Shown here one piece after another: positions 1 to 9,519 of a DNA stretch of 64,000 nucleotides (within the stretch, counting starts at the first letter, position 1; the number at the start of each line of letters is the position of its first letter). Under the pieces are notes generated by a model. It did no database searches, had not been told where the DNA came from, and saw only the letters and a program-made list of their open reading frames with translations. Where the stretch lies: contig NZ_JAMYBK010000007.1 in assembly GCF_024127895.1 (NCBI RefSeq), positions 62,001 to 126,000 of the forward strand. Reading direction: 5' to 3'. Both the position numbers and the translations under genes were made by a program. This DNA comes from Pseudomonas guariconensis. Lineage in GTDB: Bacteria > Pseudomonadota > Gammaproteobacteria > Pseudomonadales > Pseudomonadaceae.

Positions 1-1
1 G

Positions 2-514
2 CCGATGACCGTCTGGGCCCAGGTGTCCGAGGCCGACATCGGCAAGGTCGAGCCCGGCATGACTGCCTACTTCACCACCCTGGCCGGTGGCAAGCGCCGC
101 TGGACCAGCACCGTGCGGCAGATCCTGCCGATCCCGCCCAAGCCGCTGGACCAGGCCAGCCAGGGCGGCGGCAGCCCTACCAGCGCCACCGCCGGCACCA
201 CCGGCGCCCAGGTGGTGCAATACACCGTGCTGCTCGACGTGGACAACCCGGACGGCGCCCTGATGGCCGAGATGACCACCCAGGTGTTCTTCGTCGCCGG
301 CCAGGCCAGCCAGGTGCTCACCGCGCCGCTGGCGGCCCTGGACGACGCCGGCACCGACGGCCTGCGCCTGGCCCAGGTGCTCACCCGCGACGGCAAGGTC
401 GAACAGCGCAAGGTGCGCACCGGCCTGAGCGACCGCCTGCGCGTGCAGATCCTCGATGGCCTCGCCGAAGGCGAGCAACTGGTCATCGGCGCCCCGGCCG
501 CCAGCGGAGGTTGA
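2..514 (+). CDS. pvdR: PvdR C-terminal part: periplasmic adaptor of PvdRT-OpmQ exporter (5' truncated by window edge)
   Basis: The open frame continues to the left edge, so only about the last 171 residues are seen and the N-terminus lies outside the window. The visible part has the beta-rich end of a MacA-type membrane fusion protein: a VSEADIGKVEPGM stretch, a proline- and Gly/Ser-rich linker, and a final membrane-proximal domain. Such adaptors join an inner-membrane MacB-type ABC transporter to an outer-membrane channel. The stop codon lies directly before the pvdT start, and opmQ follows three bases after pvdT, so the three are translationally linked. In Pseudomonas this system recycles and secretes pyoverdine from the periplasm. 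The assignment rests on order plus the MacA-like sequence. Confidence 0.88.
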   Translation, partial: PMTVWAQVSEADIGKVEPGMTAYFTTLAGGKRRWTSTVRQILPIPPKPLDQASQGGGSPTSATAGTTGAQVVQYTVLLDVDNPDGALMAEMTTQVFFVAGQASQVLTAPLAALDDAGTDGLRLAQVLTRDGKVEQRKVRTGLSDRLRVQILDGLAEGEQLVIGAPAASGG

Positions 515-2479
515 ATGACAGCGCCCCTGATCGAACTCAGCGACATCCGCAAGCACTACGGCGGCATCGACTCGCCGAAGGTGGAAGTCCTGCGCGGCAT
601 CAGCCTGAGCATCCACCCCGGTGAATTCGTCGCCATCGTCGGCGCCTCCGGCTCGGGCAAGTCGACCCTGATGAACATCCTCGGCTGCCTCGACCGCCCC
701 ACCAGCGGCAACTACCGCTTCGCCGGCAAGGATGTCGCCGAACTGGACAGCGACGAACTGGCCTGGCTACGCCGCGAGGCCTTTGGCTTCGTGTTCCAAG
801 GCTATCACCTGATCCCCTCCGGCTCGGCCCAGGAGAACGTCGAGATGCCGGCCATCTATGCCGGCACCCCGGCCGCCGAGCGCCACGCCCGCGCAGCTGC
901 CCTGCTCGATCGCCTGGGCCTGGCCAGCCGCACCGGCAATCGTCCGCACCAGTTGTCTGGCGGCCAGCAGCAGCGGGTGTCGATCGCCAGGGCCCTGATG
1001 AACGGCGGCCACATCATCCTCGCCGACGAACCCACCGGCGCCCTGGACAGCCACAGCGGCGCCGAAGTCATGGCCCTGCTCGACGAGCTGGCCAGCCAGG
1101 GCCATGTGATCATCCTCATCACCCACGATCGCGAAGTGGCGGCCCGGGCGCGACGGGTGATCGAGATCCGCGACGGCCTGATGATCAGCGACTCGGCGGC
1201 CGACCAGCCTGCCGGCCAAGCGCACCCCGGCCTGCAGGCCGACGACCTGCGCCAGCGCCTGGACCGCGGCGCCACCCTGCGCGGGGCCTGGAAGGGCGAA
1301 TTGCTCGAGGCCCTGCAGGCGGCCTGGCGGGTCATGTGGATCAACCGCTTCCGCACCGCGCTGACCCTGCTCGGTATCGTCATCGGCGTCGCCTCGGTGG
1401 TGGTGATGCTGGCCGTCGGCGAAGGCAGCAAGCGCCAGGTCATGGCGCAGATGGCCGCGTTCGGCTCGAACATTCTCTACCTCAATGGCCACCACGCCAC
1501 CCTGCGCGAACCGGCCGGCATCGTCACCCTGGACGATGTCGCCGCGATCGCCCAGTTGCCCCAGGTCAAGCGCATCATGCCAGTGATCGGCGATCAACTG
1601 ACCGTGCGCCACGGCAACAACAACCAGCAGTTCTATGTCGGCGGCAACAACACCCAGTTCTCCGAGATCCTCAACTGGCCGGTGGTCGAAGGCAGCTTCT
1701 TCAGCGAAGCCGACGAGCAGGCCGGCGCTGCCGTCGCGGTGATCGGCCAGAAGGTCCGGGACAAACTCATGGAGCCCGGCAGCGACCCGCTAGGGCAGTA
1801 CCTGCTGATCGGCAACGTACCCTTCCAGGTGGTCGGCCTGCTCGCCGGCAAGGGGGCCAGCTCCGGCGACCAGGACAGCGACGAGCGCATCGTGGTGCCC
1901 TACTCCGCCGCTTCCGTGCGCCTGTTCGGCAAGCACGACCCGGAATATGTGATCATCGCCGCCGCCGACTCGAGCCGGGTGAGCGAGACCGAACGGGCCA
2001 TCGATCACCTGATGCGCCAGCGCCACCAGGGCAAGCGGGACTTCGAGCTGACCAACGACGCTGCACTGATCCAGGCCGAGGCGCGCACGCAGAACAGCCT
2101 GTCGCTGATGCTCGGTGCCATCGCTGCCATTTCCCTGCTGGTCGGCGGCATCGGCGTGATGAACATCATGCTCATGACCGTGCGCGAGCGTACCCGCGAG
2201 ATCGGCATCCGCATGGCCACCGGCGCCCGCCAGCGCGACATCCTGCGCCAGTTCCTCAGCGAGGCGGTGATGCTGTCGATGGTCGGCGGGGTGACCGGTA
2301 TCGTGCTGGCCCTGGGCATCGGCGCTGGCCTTATGCTGGGAGGTGTCGCCGTGGCCTTTGCCCTACCCGCCATCCTCGGCGCCTTCGCCTGCGCCGTGAT
2401 CACCGGCATCGTGTTTGGCTTCATGCCTGCCCGCAAGGCGGCCCGTCTCGACCCGGTCAAAGCCCTTACCAGCGAATAA
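515..2479 (+). CDS. pvdT: PvdT: MacB-type ABC transporter, ATPase fused to FtsX-like permease
   Basis: The 654-aa protein starts with an ATPase domain (about residues 1-230) carrying Walker [10 protein letters not shown], signature [15 protein letters not shown] and Walker [13 protein letters not shown] linker follows, then a first membrane segment near residue 280, a large periplasmic domain, and three C-terminal membrane segments with the FtsX-type motif [20 protein letters not shown]. This is the full MacB architecture. It is the inner-membrane engine of the PvdRT-OpmQ tripartite pump that exports mature or recycled pyoverdine from the periplasm. The ATG follows the pvdR stop with no gap. 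No damaged motif is seen. Confidence 0.95.
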   Translation: MTAPLIELSDIRKHYGGIDSPKVEVLRGISLSIHPGEFVAIVGASGSGKSTLMNILGCLDRPTSGNYRFAGKDVAELDSDELAWLRREAFGFVFQGYHLIPSGSAQENVEMPAIYAGTPAAERHARAAALLDRLGLASRTGNRPHQLSGGQQQRVSIARALMNGGHIILADEPTGALDSHSGAEVMALLDELASQGHVIILITHDREVAARARRVIEIRDGLMISDSAADQPAGQAHPGLQADDLRQRLDRGATLRGAWKGELLEALQAAWRVMWINRFRTALTLLGIVIGVASVVVMLAVGEGSKRQVMAQMAAFGSNILYLNGHHATLREPAGIVTLDDVAAIAQLPQVKRIMPVIGDQLTVRHGNNNQQFYVGGNNTQFSEILNWPVVEGSFFSEADEQAGAAVAVIGQKVRDKLMEPGSDPLGQYLLIGNVPFQVVGLLAGKGASSGDQDSDERIVVPYSAASVRLFGKHDPEYVIIAAADSSRVSETERAIDHLMRQRHQGKRDFELTNDAALIQAEARTQNSLSLMLGAIAAISLLVGGIGVMNIMLMTVRERTREIGIRMATGARQRDILRQFLSEAVMLSMVGGVTGIVLALGIGAGLMLGGVAVAFALPAILGAFACAVITGIVFGFMPARKAARLDPVKALTSE

Positions 2480-2482
2480 TCC

Positions 2483-3892
2483 ATGACATTGCCAAGCCGC
2501 ATCAGCCTGCTGACCCTGAGTCTCTGCCTCGCCGCCTGCAGCACGCCCCCACCACCCGCCAGCGACATCAGCCCACCCCGCACCTGGCAGGGTGATTCCG
2601 GCGCCCCCTCGCTCGCCCCCCCCCAGGCCCAATGGTGGCAGGCCTTCGCCAGCCGCGAGCTGGACCGGCTGGTCGAGCGCGCCCGCCATAATAGTCACGA
2701 CCTCGCCGCCGCCACCGCCCGGGTGCGCCAGGCCCAGGCTCGGGCCGTGATCGCCGGGGCACCGTTGTTGCCGGAACTGACCTTCGGCCTAGATGGCAGC
2801 CGCCAGCACCTGATGCGCGAGGCGGGCAGCGACCAGCTCGACGCCAGCAGCAGCGAACGCACCAGCACCTCGTTCGGCACCCGGTTGAGCGCGACCTACG
2901 AAATCGACTTCTGGGGCGGGCTGCGCGCAGCCCGCGACAGTGCCAGGCTCGACCTTGACGCCAGCCGCTTCGACCGCCAGACAGTGGAACTGACCCTAGT
3001 CAGTGCCGTGGCAGACAGCTACTTGCAAGGGCTGGCGCTGAATGAGCAGTTGCGCATTGCTCGCCTCAACCTGCGCAATGCCCGGGATGTGCTGGGCCTG
3101 GTCGAGGCGCGCCAGCGTTCCGGCTCGGCCACGCGCCTGGAGCTGGCGCAGCAACGCAGCCTGGTGGCGGCCCAGGAACGCCAGTTGCCGCTGCTGGAAC
3201 AACGCCGGCAGGACAACCGAGTGACCCTGGCCACCCTGCTTGGCGACCCCGTGCAGAACCTGTCCAATAGCGACGAACGTATCGACGCCGTGCTCTGGCC
3301 AACGATCGGCAGCGGCGTGCCCAGCGAGTTGCTGACCCGCCGCCCCGACATCGCCGCAGCCGAAGCACGCCTGGCTGCGGCCAGCGCCAACGTGCAGGTG
3401 GCCAGGGCCGCCATGCTGCCCAGGCTAACCCTCGGCGCCGAGCTAGGCAGCAGGGTACGCACCCTCCCGGAAGTCTTCGAAAACCCCTATTACACGCTGA
3501 CCGCCGGCCTGGTCGCGCCGATCTTCAACAACGGTCGCCTGCGCGCCTCGCATGATTTGGCCAAGGCCGAGCAGGAGGAATTGCTGGAAGCTTATCGCAG
3601 CAGCATCCTGGCCGGTTTCGCCGATGTCGAGAAAGCGCTCAACGCCATCTACGGCGTCGACCGCCAACGGCAGTGGCAGGACGAGGAAGTGCAACAGGCG
3701 CGCCTGGCCTTCGACCTTGCCCAGCAGCGTTATAGTGCCGGCGCCGAAACGCTGCTGACGGTACTGGAAACCCAACGCACGCTGTATGAGGCGCAGGATC
3801 AGCAAGCGCAGCTGCGACTGGCGCGGCTGCAAGGAAGCGTGGCGCTGTACAAGGCGCTGGGAGGCGGCTGGCACGTCGGGACGATGCAGTAG
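2483..3892 (+). CDS. opmQ: OpmQ: outer-membrane channel lipoprotein of PvdRT-OpmQ
   Basis: The 469-aa protein has a signal sequence ending in the lipobox LAAC, so it should be a lipid-anchored TolC/NodT-family outer-membrane efflux protein. Two repeated OEP halves are visible; one carries TYEIDFWGGLRAARDSARL, and the conserved RRPDIAAAEARL lies near residue 285. It completes the tripartite exporter encoded just upstream, with only three bases after the pvdT stop. About 120 bp of apparently empty DNA separates it from the convergent pvdP. Confidence 0.93.
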   Translation: MTLPSRISLLTLSLCLAACSTPPPPASDISPPRTWQGDSGAPSLAPPQAQWWQAFASRELDRLVERARHNSHDLAAATARVRQAQARAVIAGAPLLPELTFGLDGSRQHLMREAGSDQLDASSSERTSTSFGTRLSATYEIDFWGGLRAARDSARLDLDASRFDRQTVELTLVSAVADSYLQGLALNEQLRIARLNLRNARDVLGLVEARQRSGSATRLELAQQRSLVAAQERQLPLLEQRRQDNRVTLATLLGDPVQNLSNSDERIDAVLWPTIGSGVPSELLTRRPDIAAAEARLAAASANVQVARAAMLPRLTLGAELGSRVRTLPEVFENPYYTLTAGLVAPIFNNGRLRASHDLAKAEQEELLEAYRSSILAGFADVEKALNAIYGVDRQRQWQDEEVQQARLAFDLAQQRYSAGAETLLTVLETQRTLYEAQDQQAQLRLARLQGSVALYKALGGGWHVGTMQ

Positions 3893-4012
3893 ACACCTGG
3901 GCTACGTCTTAAAAGCCAGACTGATGTTCAACGTCTTGGGAGGGTAACCAAGCCCAGCGGGATCCGGCCTGGGAGCGTCGGCTGCACAGTCGCGCCCTGC
4001 CCTGTAAAGCCC

Positions 4013-5635
4013 TCAGGCCAGCAATCCCTTCAGCGACAGATGCCGCGCATACCACGGTCGCTTCGGCACCTGGCGCATGAGCCCGGCCAGCTTGCCTTCG
4101 TCTTCGCCAAAAATGATGCGCAACGCCAGCTTCATGGTCTCGACATCCATTTCCACCGATTTGCCCGGCCTGCCCCCTGGCACCGTGCTGCAACCATGGG
4201 TATCCGGCCCCAGCCAAGGGTCGGCCACTTCCACCCAGCGCCCCGGCGCAAACCAGGGGACGCCGTTGACCTGCAAGCGGCTGACCTCCCCCGGATGGAA
4301 ACGCTCGTGTGCCGCGAACCAGTCCTCCAGACGATCATCGATCCAACCATGGAAACACCAGAACACCGGGTGCACATGTGACGAGAACGGGTCGCCCAGA
4401 AAGTCGTTTTCCGCCGCGAACCAACGTGGCGCGAAGTCGTCTAGCTCACGGGCCAACGGCACCGGCGCCCCGTTGGAAGGGTCGCGTGGTACCGAAGCCC
4501 AGCGCATGTGCAACCAGTCGTGCAGGCCCAGCTCCATCTCCGAACCCAGTTGCCCCAAGGTCATCCGCGACAGGTAGCGTGGATCTCGGTACTGCGACTC
4601 CCAGACCGCGAAGTTGCCATGGAACGTCTCGGCCCGCTTGATGCCGTTGAGCCACTCGCTGAACGAGTCGTCCCCCGGGGCCAACCAGGTCGGCGGCACC
4701 GAACAACCGTCGAGGTTATCGAAGTAACGGGCAAAGCCCAGGCGATCACGTTCTAGCTCCGGCTGCGGCAACGGAAAGCGCGACCACGACGGGAGTGGCT
4801 GCAAGGCACGGGCAGCGGCCAGCATGTGCCGGTGCATGAAGAAAAAGTCCTCGCCCGAACCGTTGCGGTCCTTGAGCTTGCCCCGAGCATCGCGCTCCCG
4901 ATCACGGGGGCCGGGTTGCCAGCCCAGGCCGCGCAGGGCATCACGCTTGTCATCCGGCAGGCTATGCCATTTGTCTCGCGAGGCATGCCAGAGCTGGTGG
5001 AACAGACGGTGCTCCGGTGAAATCAGCCAGTCCAGCAATGGCGGTTCCAGGGCGATGGTCTGGCGCGCTTCGGGGAAGCGCTGGCGAATGGCGACGAAAC
5101 GGTTGTCCTGTAGCGGCAGCGCTAGCGGCCGGTTCAGCGCGGCGATGCGCCCACTCAAGGTCTCGCTGCCGGCATTGCCGAACTCGCCCCACACTTCATC
5201 GAAGGTGATCGCCATTTCGTAACCCAGGTGGCTGCCATCCTCCGGCTTGAGGCGCCAATACAGGCGGTTGGGCTCGGCCTCGACCAGGTCGCCGATCAGC
5301 TGGTAACGCGGCGCCTGTTCGCTGCGCAGACGTTGCGCGCTGTCCAGGCAACCGCGCACGCCACGCCCACGCGCGGCAATATCGATGAACAGTTCCAGCC
5401 CCTCCGCCGGCAAGCCCTCAAGACCGACATCGGCCCCCTCCAGACGCAAGCTCCAGATACCGCGCAGGCGGTTGCCCAGCCGCTGACCGGCGGCGTCGGC
5501 AAGCTCCACGCTGGCCTCTGCGGGAGTTACCGGGAATTCGTCCTTGGTCAGTTCGCGGTGCGCGTAATAGGCCGCCGGCAAGGCCGCGCCCGCCAGGGCC
5601 ACACCGGCCATGAACCCTCGTCGAGAAATCGTCAT
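4013..5635 (-). CDS. pvdP: PvdP: Tat-exported periplasmic tyrosinase that completes the pyoverdine chromophore
   Basis: A copper tyrosinase of about 540 aa. The start at 5635 (MTISRRGFMAGV) puts the twin-arginine SRRGF motif at the N-terminus and leaves a GGTAGGG Shine-Dalgarno upstream. The longer frame to 5698 would begin inside the PvdS promoter and is rejected. Copper-ligand regions are visible: HRLFHQLWHASRDKWH (CuA side) and HVHPVFWCFHGWIDDRLEDW (CuB, HxxxFWxxHxxxD). In the characterised pathway PvdP oxidises dihydropyoverdine in the periplasm to form the third ring of the fluorescent chromophore. It is transcribed divergently from pvdM with its own iron-starvation promoter. Confidence 0.93.
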   Translation of the reverse strand: MTISRRGFMAGVALAGAALPAAYYAHRELTKDEFPVTPAEASVELADAAGQRLGNRLRGIWSLRLEGADVGLEGLPAEGLELFIDIAARGRGVRGCLDSAQRLRSEQAPRYQLIGDLVEAEPNRLYWRLKPEDGSHLGYEMAITFDEVWGEFGNAGSETLSGRIAALNRPLALPLQDNRFVAIRQRFPEARQTIALEPPLLDWLISPEHRLFHQLWHASRDKWHSLPDDKRDALRGLGWQPGPRDRERDARGKLKDRNGSGEDFFFMHRHMLAAARALQPLPSWSRFPLPQPELERDRLGFARYFDNLDGCSVPPTWLAPGDDSFSEWLNGIKRAETFHGNFAVWESQYRDPRYLSRMTLGQLGSEMELGLHDWLHMRWASVPRDPSNGAPVPLARELDDFAPRWFAAENDFLGDPFSSHVHPVFWCFHGWIDDRLEDWFAAHERFHPGEVSRLQVNGVPWFAPGRWVEVADPWLGPDTHGCSTVPGGRPGKSVEMDVETMKLALRIIFGEDEGKLAGLMRQVPKRPWYARHLSLKGLLA

Positions 5636-5680
5636 TACCCTACCTGTGTCCGCCATGAAGCAGGCTCTATCCCAGCAAGG

Positions 5681-5704
5681 ACGTATGTTGCCCGGCAAAA
5701 TTTA
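5681..5704 (-). promoter_or_regulatory. PvdS-type iron-starvation box for pvdP
   Basis: On the minus strand TAAAT (5704-5700), a 16-base spacer and CGT (5683-5681) match the TAAAT-N16/17-CGT promoter of the sigma factor PvdS. Transcription would begin shortly before the 5635 start codon. Confidence 0.85.
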
Positions 5705-5737
5705 GCGACGACGCAACGCGCCCAGCCCCTCCCCGGG

Positions 5738-5761
5738 TAAATTTTCGCCCAAGCCGCTCGT
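5738..5761 (+). promoter_or_regulatory. PvdS-type iron-starvation box for pvdMNO
   Basis: TAAAT at 5738-5742, 16 bases, then CGT at 5759-5761, followed by pvdM 47 bases later. It sits back to back with the pvdP box, so both periplasmic maturation units share one 80-bp control region. Confidence 0.85.
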
Positions 5762-5808
5762 CCCTCCCAGATAGCTCAAGCCCCCGGCATTCGCGGACCT
5801 GAATCGAG

Positions 5809-7167
5809 ATGGCAATGACAAGACCTCGCTGGAAGAAAACCTTGTACATCGGCGTGCCCCTGGCCCTGCTGCTCGGCGCCGGCAGCTACCTGGCCTGGGA
5901 TCGGTGGCTCAGCCCGACGCCTCACTACCCACGGGAAGTGATGAAGCAGGCCGATGAACTGCAAGAGAGGCTGATCTCCTTCGACAGCCACATCACCCTG
6001 CCACTGGACTTCGGCACCTACGGCCAGGAAGCCGATAAGGATGGTGACGGCCAGTTCGACTTGGTCAAGGCTGCCAAAGGCAGGCTGTCAGGTGCGGCGC
6101 TGACTATCTTCGGCTGGCCGGAAATCTGGAACGGCCCCAACGCGCCGCATCGGCCGACCGCAGGTTTTCTCGATGAAGCCCGCAACCAGCAGGAAGTACG
6201 CTACAAGATCATTTCTGGCCTGGTGCGCGACTTCCCCAACCAGGTCGGCATCGCCTACACCCCTGACGACTTCCGCCGCCTGCACGGCGAAGGCAAGTTC
6301 GCCATCTTCATCAGCATGCTCAACGCCTACCCGCTGGGCAACGACCTGGACCTGCTGGACAAATGGGCCGCACGGGGCATGCGCATGTTCGGCTTCAGCT
6401 ACATCGGTAACAACGACTGGGCCGACTCGTCGCGCCCGCTACCGTTCTTCAACGACTCGCCAGACGCCCTTGGCGGCCTCTCGCCCATTGGCAAGCAAGC
6501 CGTACAGCGGCTCAACGACCTAGGGGTGATCATCGACGTCTCGCAGATGTCCACCCAGGCCCTGGAGCAGGTCAGCGCCCTGACCCGTGCCCCCATCGTC
6601 GCCTCGCACTCGGCACCGCGGGCCATGGTCGACATTCCGCGCAACCTCAGCGATCGCGAGCTGCAGCTGATCAAGAACAGTGGCGGCGTGGTGCAGATCG
6701 TCGCCTTCTCCAGCTACCTGCGGCCACTCACGCAAAAGACCCAGGACAAACTCAACGCCCTGCGTGCCAAATTCGACCTGCCACCGCTGCCCAACCTGGC
6801 GATGGCCCTGATGCCGGGCGACCCGATCATCGCCGCTTGGCCCGAACAACGCTTCGGCAGCTACGCCAGCCAGCTCTACGCCATCCTCGACGAAGAGCCC
6901 AAGGCCAGCCTCAAGGACCTGGGCGATGCCATCGACTACACCGTGCGCAAGATCGGCATCGACCACGTCGGCATCGCCTCGGACTTCAACGAAGGCGGCG
7001 GTGTGCAGGGCTGGGATGATGTCAGCCAAGTGCGCAACGTAACCGCCGAACTGATCCAGCGCGGCTATTCCGAGGCCGATATCGCCAAGCTCTGGGGCGG
7101 CAATTTCCTGCGTGTCTGGGCTCAGGTGGAAAAAGCCGCCAGCCCTTCTCTCTCCTCGACCCGGTAA
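5809..7167 (+). CDS. pvdM: PvdM: periplasmic membrane-dipeptidase-family protein of pyoverdine maturation
   Basis: The 452-aa protein has a single N-terminal hydrophobic segment (about residues 13-33) acting as signal or anchor, then a renal-dipeptidase (M19) TIM-barrel. Family features include an early FDSHITLP (the D-x-H metal-site region), SHSAPRAMVDIPRN in the middle, and IDHVGIASDFNEGGGV near the C-terminus. PvdM is needed in the periplasm for ferribactin oxidation, but its chemistry is less clear than that of PvdN, PvdO and PvdP. It is first gene of a tight pvdM-N-O unit, 8 bases before pvdN. An ATG two codons downstream (5815) is an equally possible start. Confidence 0.92.
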   Translation: MAMTRPRWKKTLYIGVPLALLLGAGSYLAWDRWLSPTPHYPREVMKQADELQERLISFDSHITLPLDFGTYGQEADKDGDGQFDLVKAAKGRLSGAALTIFGWPEIWNGPNAPHRPTAGFLDEARNQQEVRYKIISGLVRDFPNQVGIAYTPDDFRRLHGEGKFAIFISMLNAYPLGNDLDLLDKWAARGMRMFGFSYIGNNDWADSSRPLPFFNDSPDALGGLSPIGKQAVQRLNDLGVIIDVSQMSTQALEQVSALTRAPIVASHSAPRAMVDIPRNLSDRELQLIKNSGGVVQIVAFSSYLRPLTQKTQDKLNALRAKFDLPPLPNLAMALMPGDPIIAAWPEQRFGSYASQLYAILDEEPKASLKDLGDAIDYTVRKIGIDHVGIASDFNEGGGVQGWDDVSQVRNVTAELIQRGYSEADIAKLWGGNFLRVWAQVEKAASPSLSSTR

Positions 7168-7175
7168 GCGCAACC

Positions 7176-8456
7176 ATGAGCGACCGCCGTACCTTCCTCA
7201 AACACGCCAGCCTGCTCGCCGTCACTCTGCCCCTGAGCGGCGGCCTCGGCCAGGCCCTGGCCAGCTCCGCCAGTGCGCCGGCAGCGGGGGATCGATGGGC
7301 GCAACTGCGCCGACTGTTCAACCAGGACCCGGACTACCTGCATCTTTCCAACTTCCTGATCACCCCCCACCCCAGCCCCGTGCAGGACGCCATCGACCGC
7401 TACCGTGCCCGTATCGATCGCAACCCAGGCCTGGTGATGGACTGGGACCGTCAGGAGCCCTGGCAGCACGAAGCCCGCGTGCGCGAATGGGCCGGTAAGT
7501 ACCTGCAAGCGCGCCCCGGCCAGATCGCCCTGACCGGCAGCACCACCGAAGGGCTGGCGATCATCTATGGCGGGCTGCACGTGCGCCCTGATCAAGAGAT
7601 CCTGACCACCGAGCACGAGCACTCGGCCGTCGAAGCGATTCTCGATTTCCGCACCCAACGCCAGGGCACCCAGGTCCGTCGGATCCGCCTGTTCAAGGAC
7701 CCGGCCAAGATCAGCACCGACGAGATCGTCGGCAACATCGACCGCAGCATCCGCCCCAACACGCGCGTGCTGGGTATGACCTGGGTGCAGTCGGGCAGCG
7801 GCGTGAAGCTGCCCCTGGCCGACATCGGCGCCCTGGTCGAGCGGCACAACCGCGATCGTGCCGAAGCCGATCGCATCCTTTATGTAGTCGACGGTGTGCA
7901 TGGCTTTGGTGTGGAAGATGTGAGCTTCCCGCAGATGAACTGCGACTATTTCATCGCCGGCACCCACAAGTGGATGTTCGGCCCGCGCGGCACCGGAATC
8001 GTCTGCGCGCGCAGCGAGCAACTCAAGGACATCACACCACTGATCCCAACCTTCTCCCAGGACACCGACTTCGCCACCAGCCTCACCCCCGGCGGCTACC
8101 ACGCCTTCGAGCACCGCTGGGCATTGGACGAAGCCTTCAAGCTGCACCTGCAACTGGGCAAGGCCGAGGTCCAAGGCCGTATTCACCAGCTCAACAGCTA
8201 TCTCAAGCAGCGCCTGAGCGAACATGCCCAGGTGGAACTGGTCACGCCGCTGTCCCCCGAGCACAGCGCTGGTTTCACCTTCTTCCGGGTCAAGGACCGC
8301 GACAGCGACAAGGTCGCCGCTGCCCTGCTTCAGCGCAAGGCGATCGTCGATGCGGTGTACCGCGACGTTGGCCCGGTTGTCCGCACCGCACCGGGCCTGC
8401 TCAACGACGAATCGGAAATCGACCGTTTCATGACCCTGCTCAGCGCCCAGCTGTGA
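7176..8456 (+). CDS. pvdN: PvdN: Tat-exported PLP enzyme that modifies the chromophore glutamate side chain
   Basis: The 426-aa protein begins with a Tat signal (DRRTFLKHASLL, then a hydrophobic stretch ending near ALA). The rest is a fold-type I PLP enzyme of the aminotransferase class V/cysteine desulfurase family. Visible motifs are ALTGSTTEGLAI (cofactor phosphate loop), YVVDGVHGFG (Asp binding the pyridine nitrogen) and GTHKWMFGPRGTG with the Schiff-base lysine at about residue 265. In fluorescent pseudomonads PvdN converts the glutamyl side chain of pyoverdine to succinamide in the periplasm. It lies 8 bases after pvdM and 28 before pvdO. Confidence 0.94.
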   Translation: MSDRRTFLKHASLLAVTLPLSGGLGQALASSASAPAAGDRWAQLRRLFNQDPDYLHLSNFLITPHPSPVQDAIDRYRARIDRNPGLVMDWDRQEPWQHEARVREWAGKYLQARPGQIALTGSTTEGLAIIYGGLHVRPDQEILTTEHEHSAVEAILDFRTQRQGTQVRRIRLFKDPAKISTDEIVGNIDRSIRPNTRVLGMTWVQSGSGVKLPLADIGALVERHNRDRAEADRILYVVDGVHGFGVEDVSFPQMNCDYFIAGTHKWMFGPRGTGIVCARSEQLKDITPLIPTFSQDTDFATSLTPGGYHAFEHRWALDEAFKLHLQLGKAEVQGRIHQLNSYLKQRLSEHAQVELVTPLSPEHSAGFTFFRVKDRDSDKVAAALLQRKAIVDAVYRDVGPVVRTAPGLLNDESEIDRFMTLLSAQL

Positions 8457-8484
8457 TCTCTGACCACCTTGAACGAGACGCCCC

Positions 8485-9405
8485 ATGAACCCGACCCTAC
8501 CTGCTGCCCCGCGCAGCCCGCTGATCGCCTTCGCCCCACTGACGTTGCTGGCCCTGCTGTGCGCGGCCGCCCCGGCACAAGCCGACACGGCTGCGCCCGG
8601 CACTGTCTTCAAGGACTGCGCAAAGGACTGCCCCGAGATGGTCGTGCTGCCGACCGGCTCATTCATCATGGGCACTCCCGACGACGAAGTCGGTCGCCAG
8701 GCCGATGAAGGCCCCCAGCACAAGGTCACCTTCAGCAAACCGTTCGCCATCAGTCGCTTCCAGATCACCTTCGGCGAATGGGATGCGTTCATCAAGGCCA
8801 CCGGCTACAAGATGCCCAGCGGCGACGACCGCCCCGGCCGCCTGTGCCAGGCAGGCACATCGACCCAGGGTGGCCGGCCCACTTACGGTGGCAACCACCA
8901 GGTCACCAGCCGACACCCGGCCGTGTGCATGAACCTCGAGGAAGTCCAGAGCTACGTCGCCTGGCTATCGGAAAAAACCGGCAAGCAGTACCGCCTGACC
9001 AGCGAATCGATCCGCGAATATGCCGCCCGCGCCGGCAGCACCGGCCCCTTCCCCTTCCCCTTCGATGAGGGCAAGGAATACAGCATCGCCAAACACGCCA
9101 ACACCTATGGCCCCGCCGACGGCTACAGCTACACCGCGCCGGTCGGCAGCTTCCCGGCCAACGCCTTCGGCGTGTACGACATGCACGGCAACGTCTACGA
9201 ATGGACCGCTGACTGCAAGCACGACAATTATGTCGGGGCACCGGCCGACGGCAGCCCCTGGCTGGAAAAGGACTGCAAGTTCCAGAGCATTCGCGGCAAC
9301 GACTACGGAGAAGCCCCGGTGTTCTCCCGCTCCGGCAACCGCAACGACCTGTATCCGAACGAGCGTGGCGACTGGATCGGTTTTCGTGTAGTGCGCGATC
9401 TTTAG
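8485..9405 (+). CDS. pvdO: PvdO: periplasmic FGE-sulfatase-domain oxidase-like protein for chromophore formation
   Basis: The 306-aa protein has an export signal (hydrophobic stretch ending APAQA near residue 33) and a complete formylglycine-generating-enzyme/SUMF1 domain. Its signature parts are MVVLPTGSFIMGTPDDE, FAISRFQITFGEWDAF, GVYDMHGNVYEWTADC and the closing DWIGFRVVRDL. PvdO is required for oxidation of ferribactin to dihydropyoverdine in the periplasm. It is the last gene of the pvdMNO unit. A GC-rich hairpin follows the stop, then a separate promoter for pvdE. Confidence 0.93.
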   Translation: MNPTLPAAPRSPLIAFAPLTLLALLCAAAPAQADTAAPGTVFKDCAKDCPEMVVLPTGSFIMGTPDDEVGRQADEGPQHKVTFSKPFAISRFQITFGEWDAFIKATGYKMPSGDDRPGRLCQAGTSTQGGRPTYGGNHQVTSRHPAVCMNLEEVQSYVAWLSEKTGKQYRLTSESIREYAARAGSTGPFPFPFDEGKEYSIAKHANTYGPADGYSYTAPVGSFPANAFGVYDMHGNVYEWTADCKHDNYVGAPADGSPWLEKDCKFQSIRGNDYGEAPVFSRSGNRNDLYPNERGDWIGFRVVRDL

Positions 9406-9419
9406 TCGACGTAAGGCCC

Positions 9420-9438
9420 GGGGCTGCCTTGCAGCCCC
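9420..9438 (+). terminator. Terminator-like hairpin after pvdO
   Basis: GGGGCTGC and GCAGCCCC (8-bp stem, 3-nt loop) lie 15 bp after the pvdO stop and just before the pvdE promoter. There is no T-run, so termination efficiency is uncertain. Confidence 0.45.
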
Positions 9439-9450
9439 CCAGATTCCCGC

Positions 9451-9474
9451 TAAATTCCCCCGCCCACCAGTCGT
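9451..9474 (+). promoter_or_regulatory. PvdS-type iron-starvation box for pvdE
   Basis: TAAAT at 9451-9455, a 16-base spacer, CGT at 9472-9474, 45 bp before the pvdE start. The element and spacing equal those upstream of pvdM and pvdP. Confidence 0.85.
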
Positions 9475-9519
9475 CCTACAGGGAGCCCAAAGCCATTTTC
9501 CTAAGCGGAACCCTGCCCC

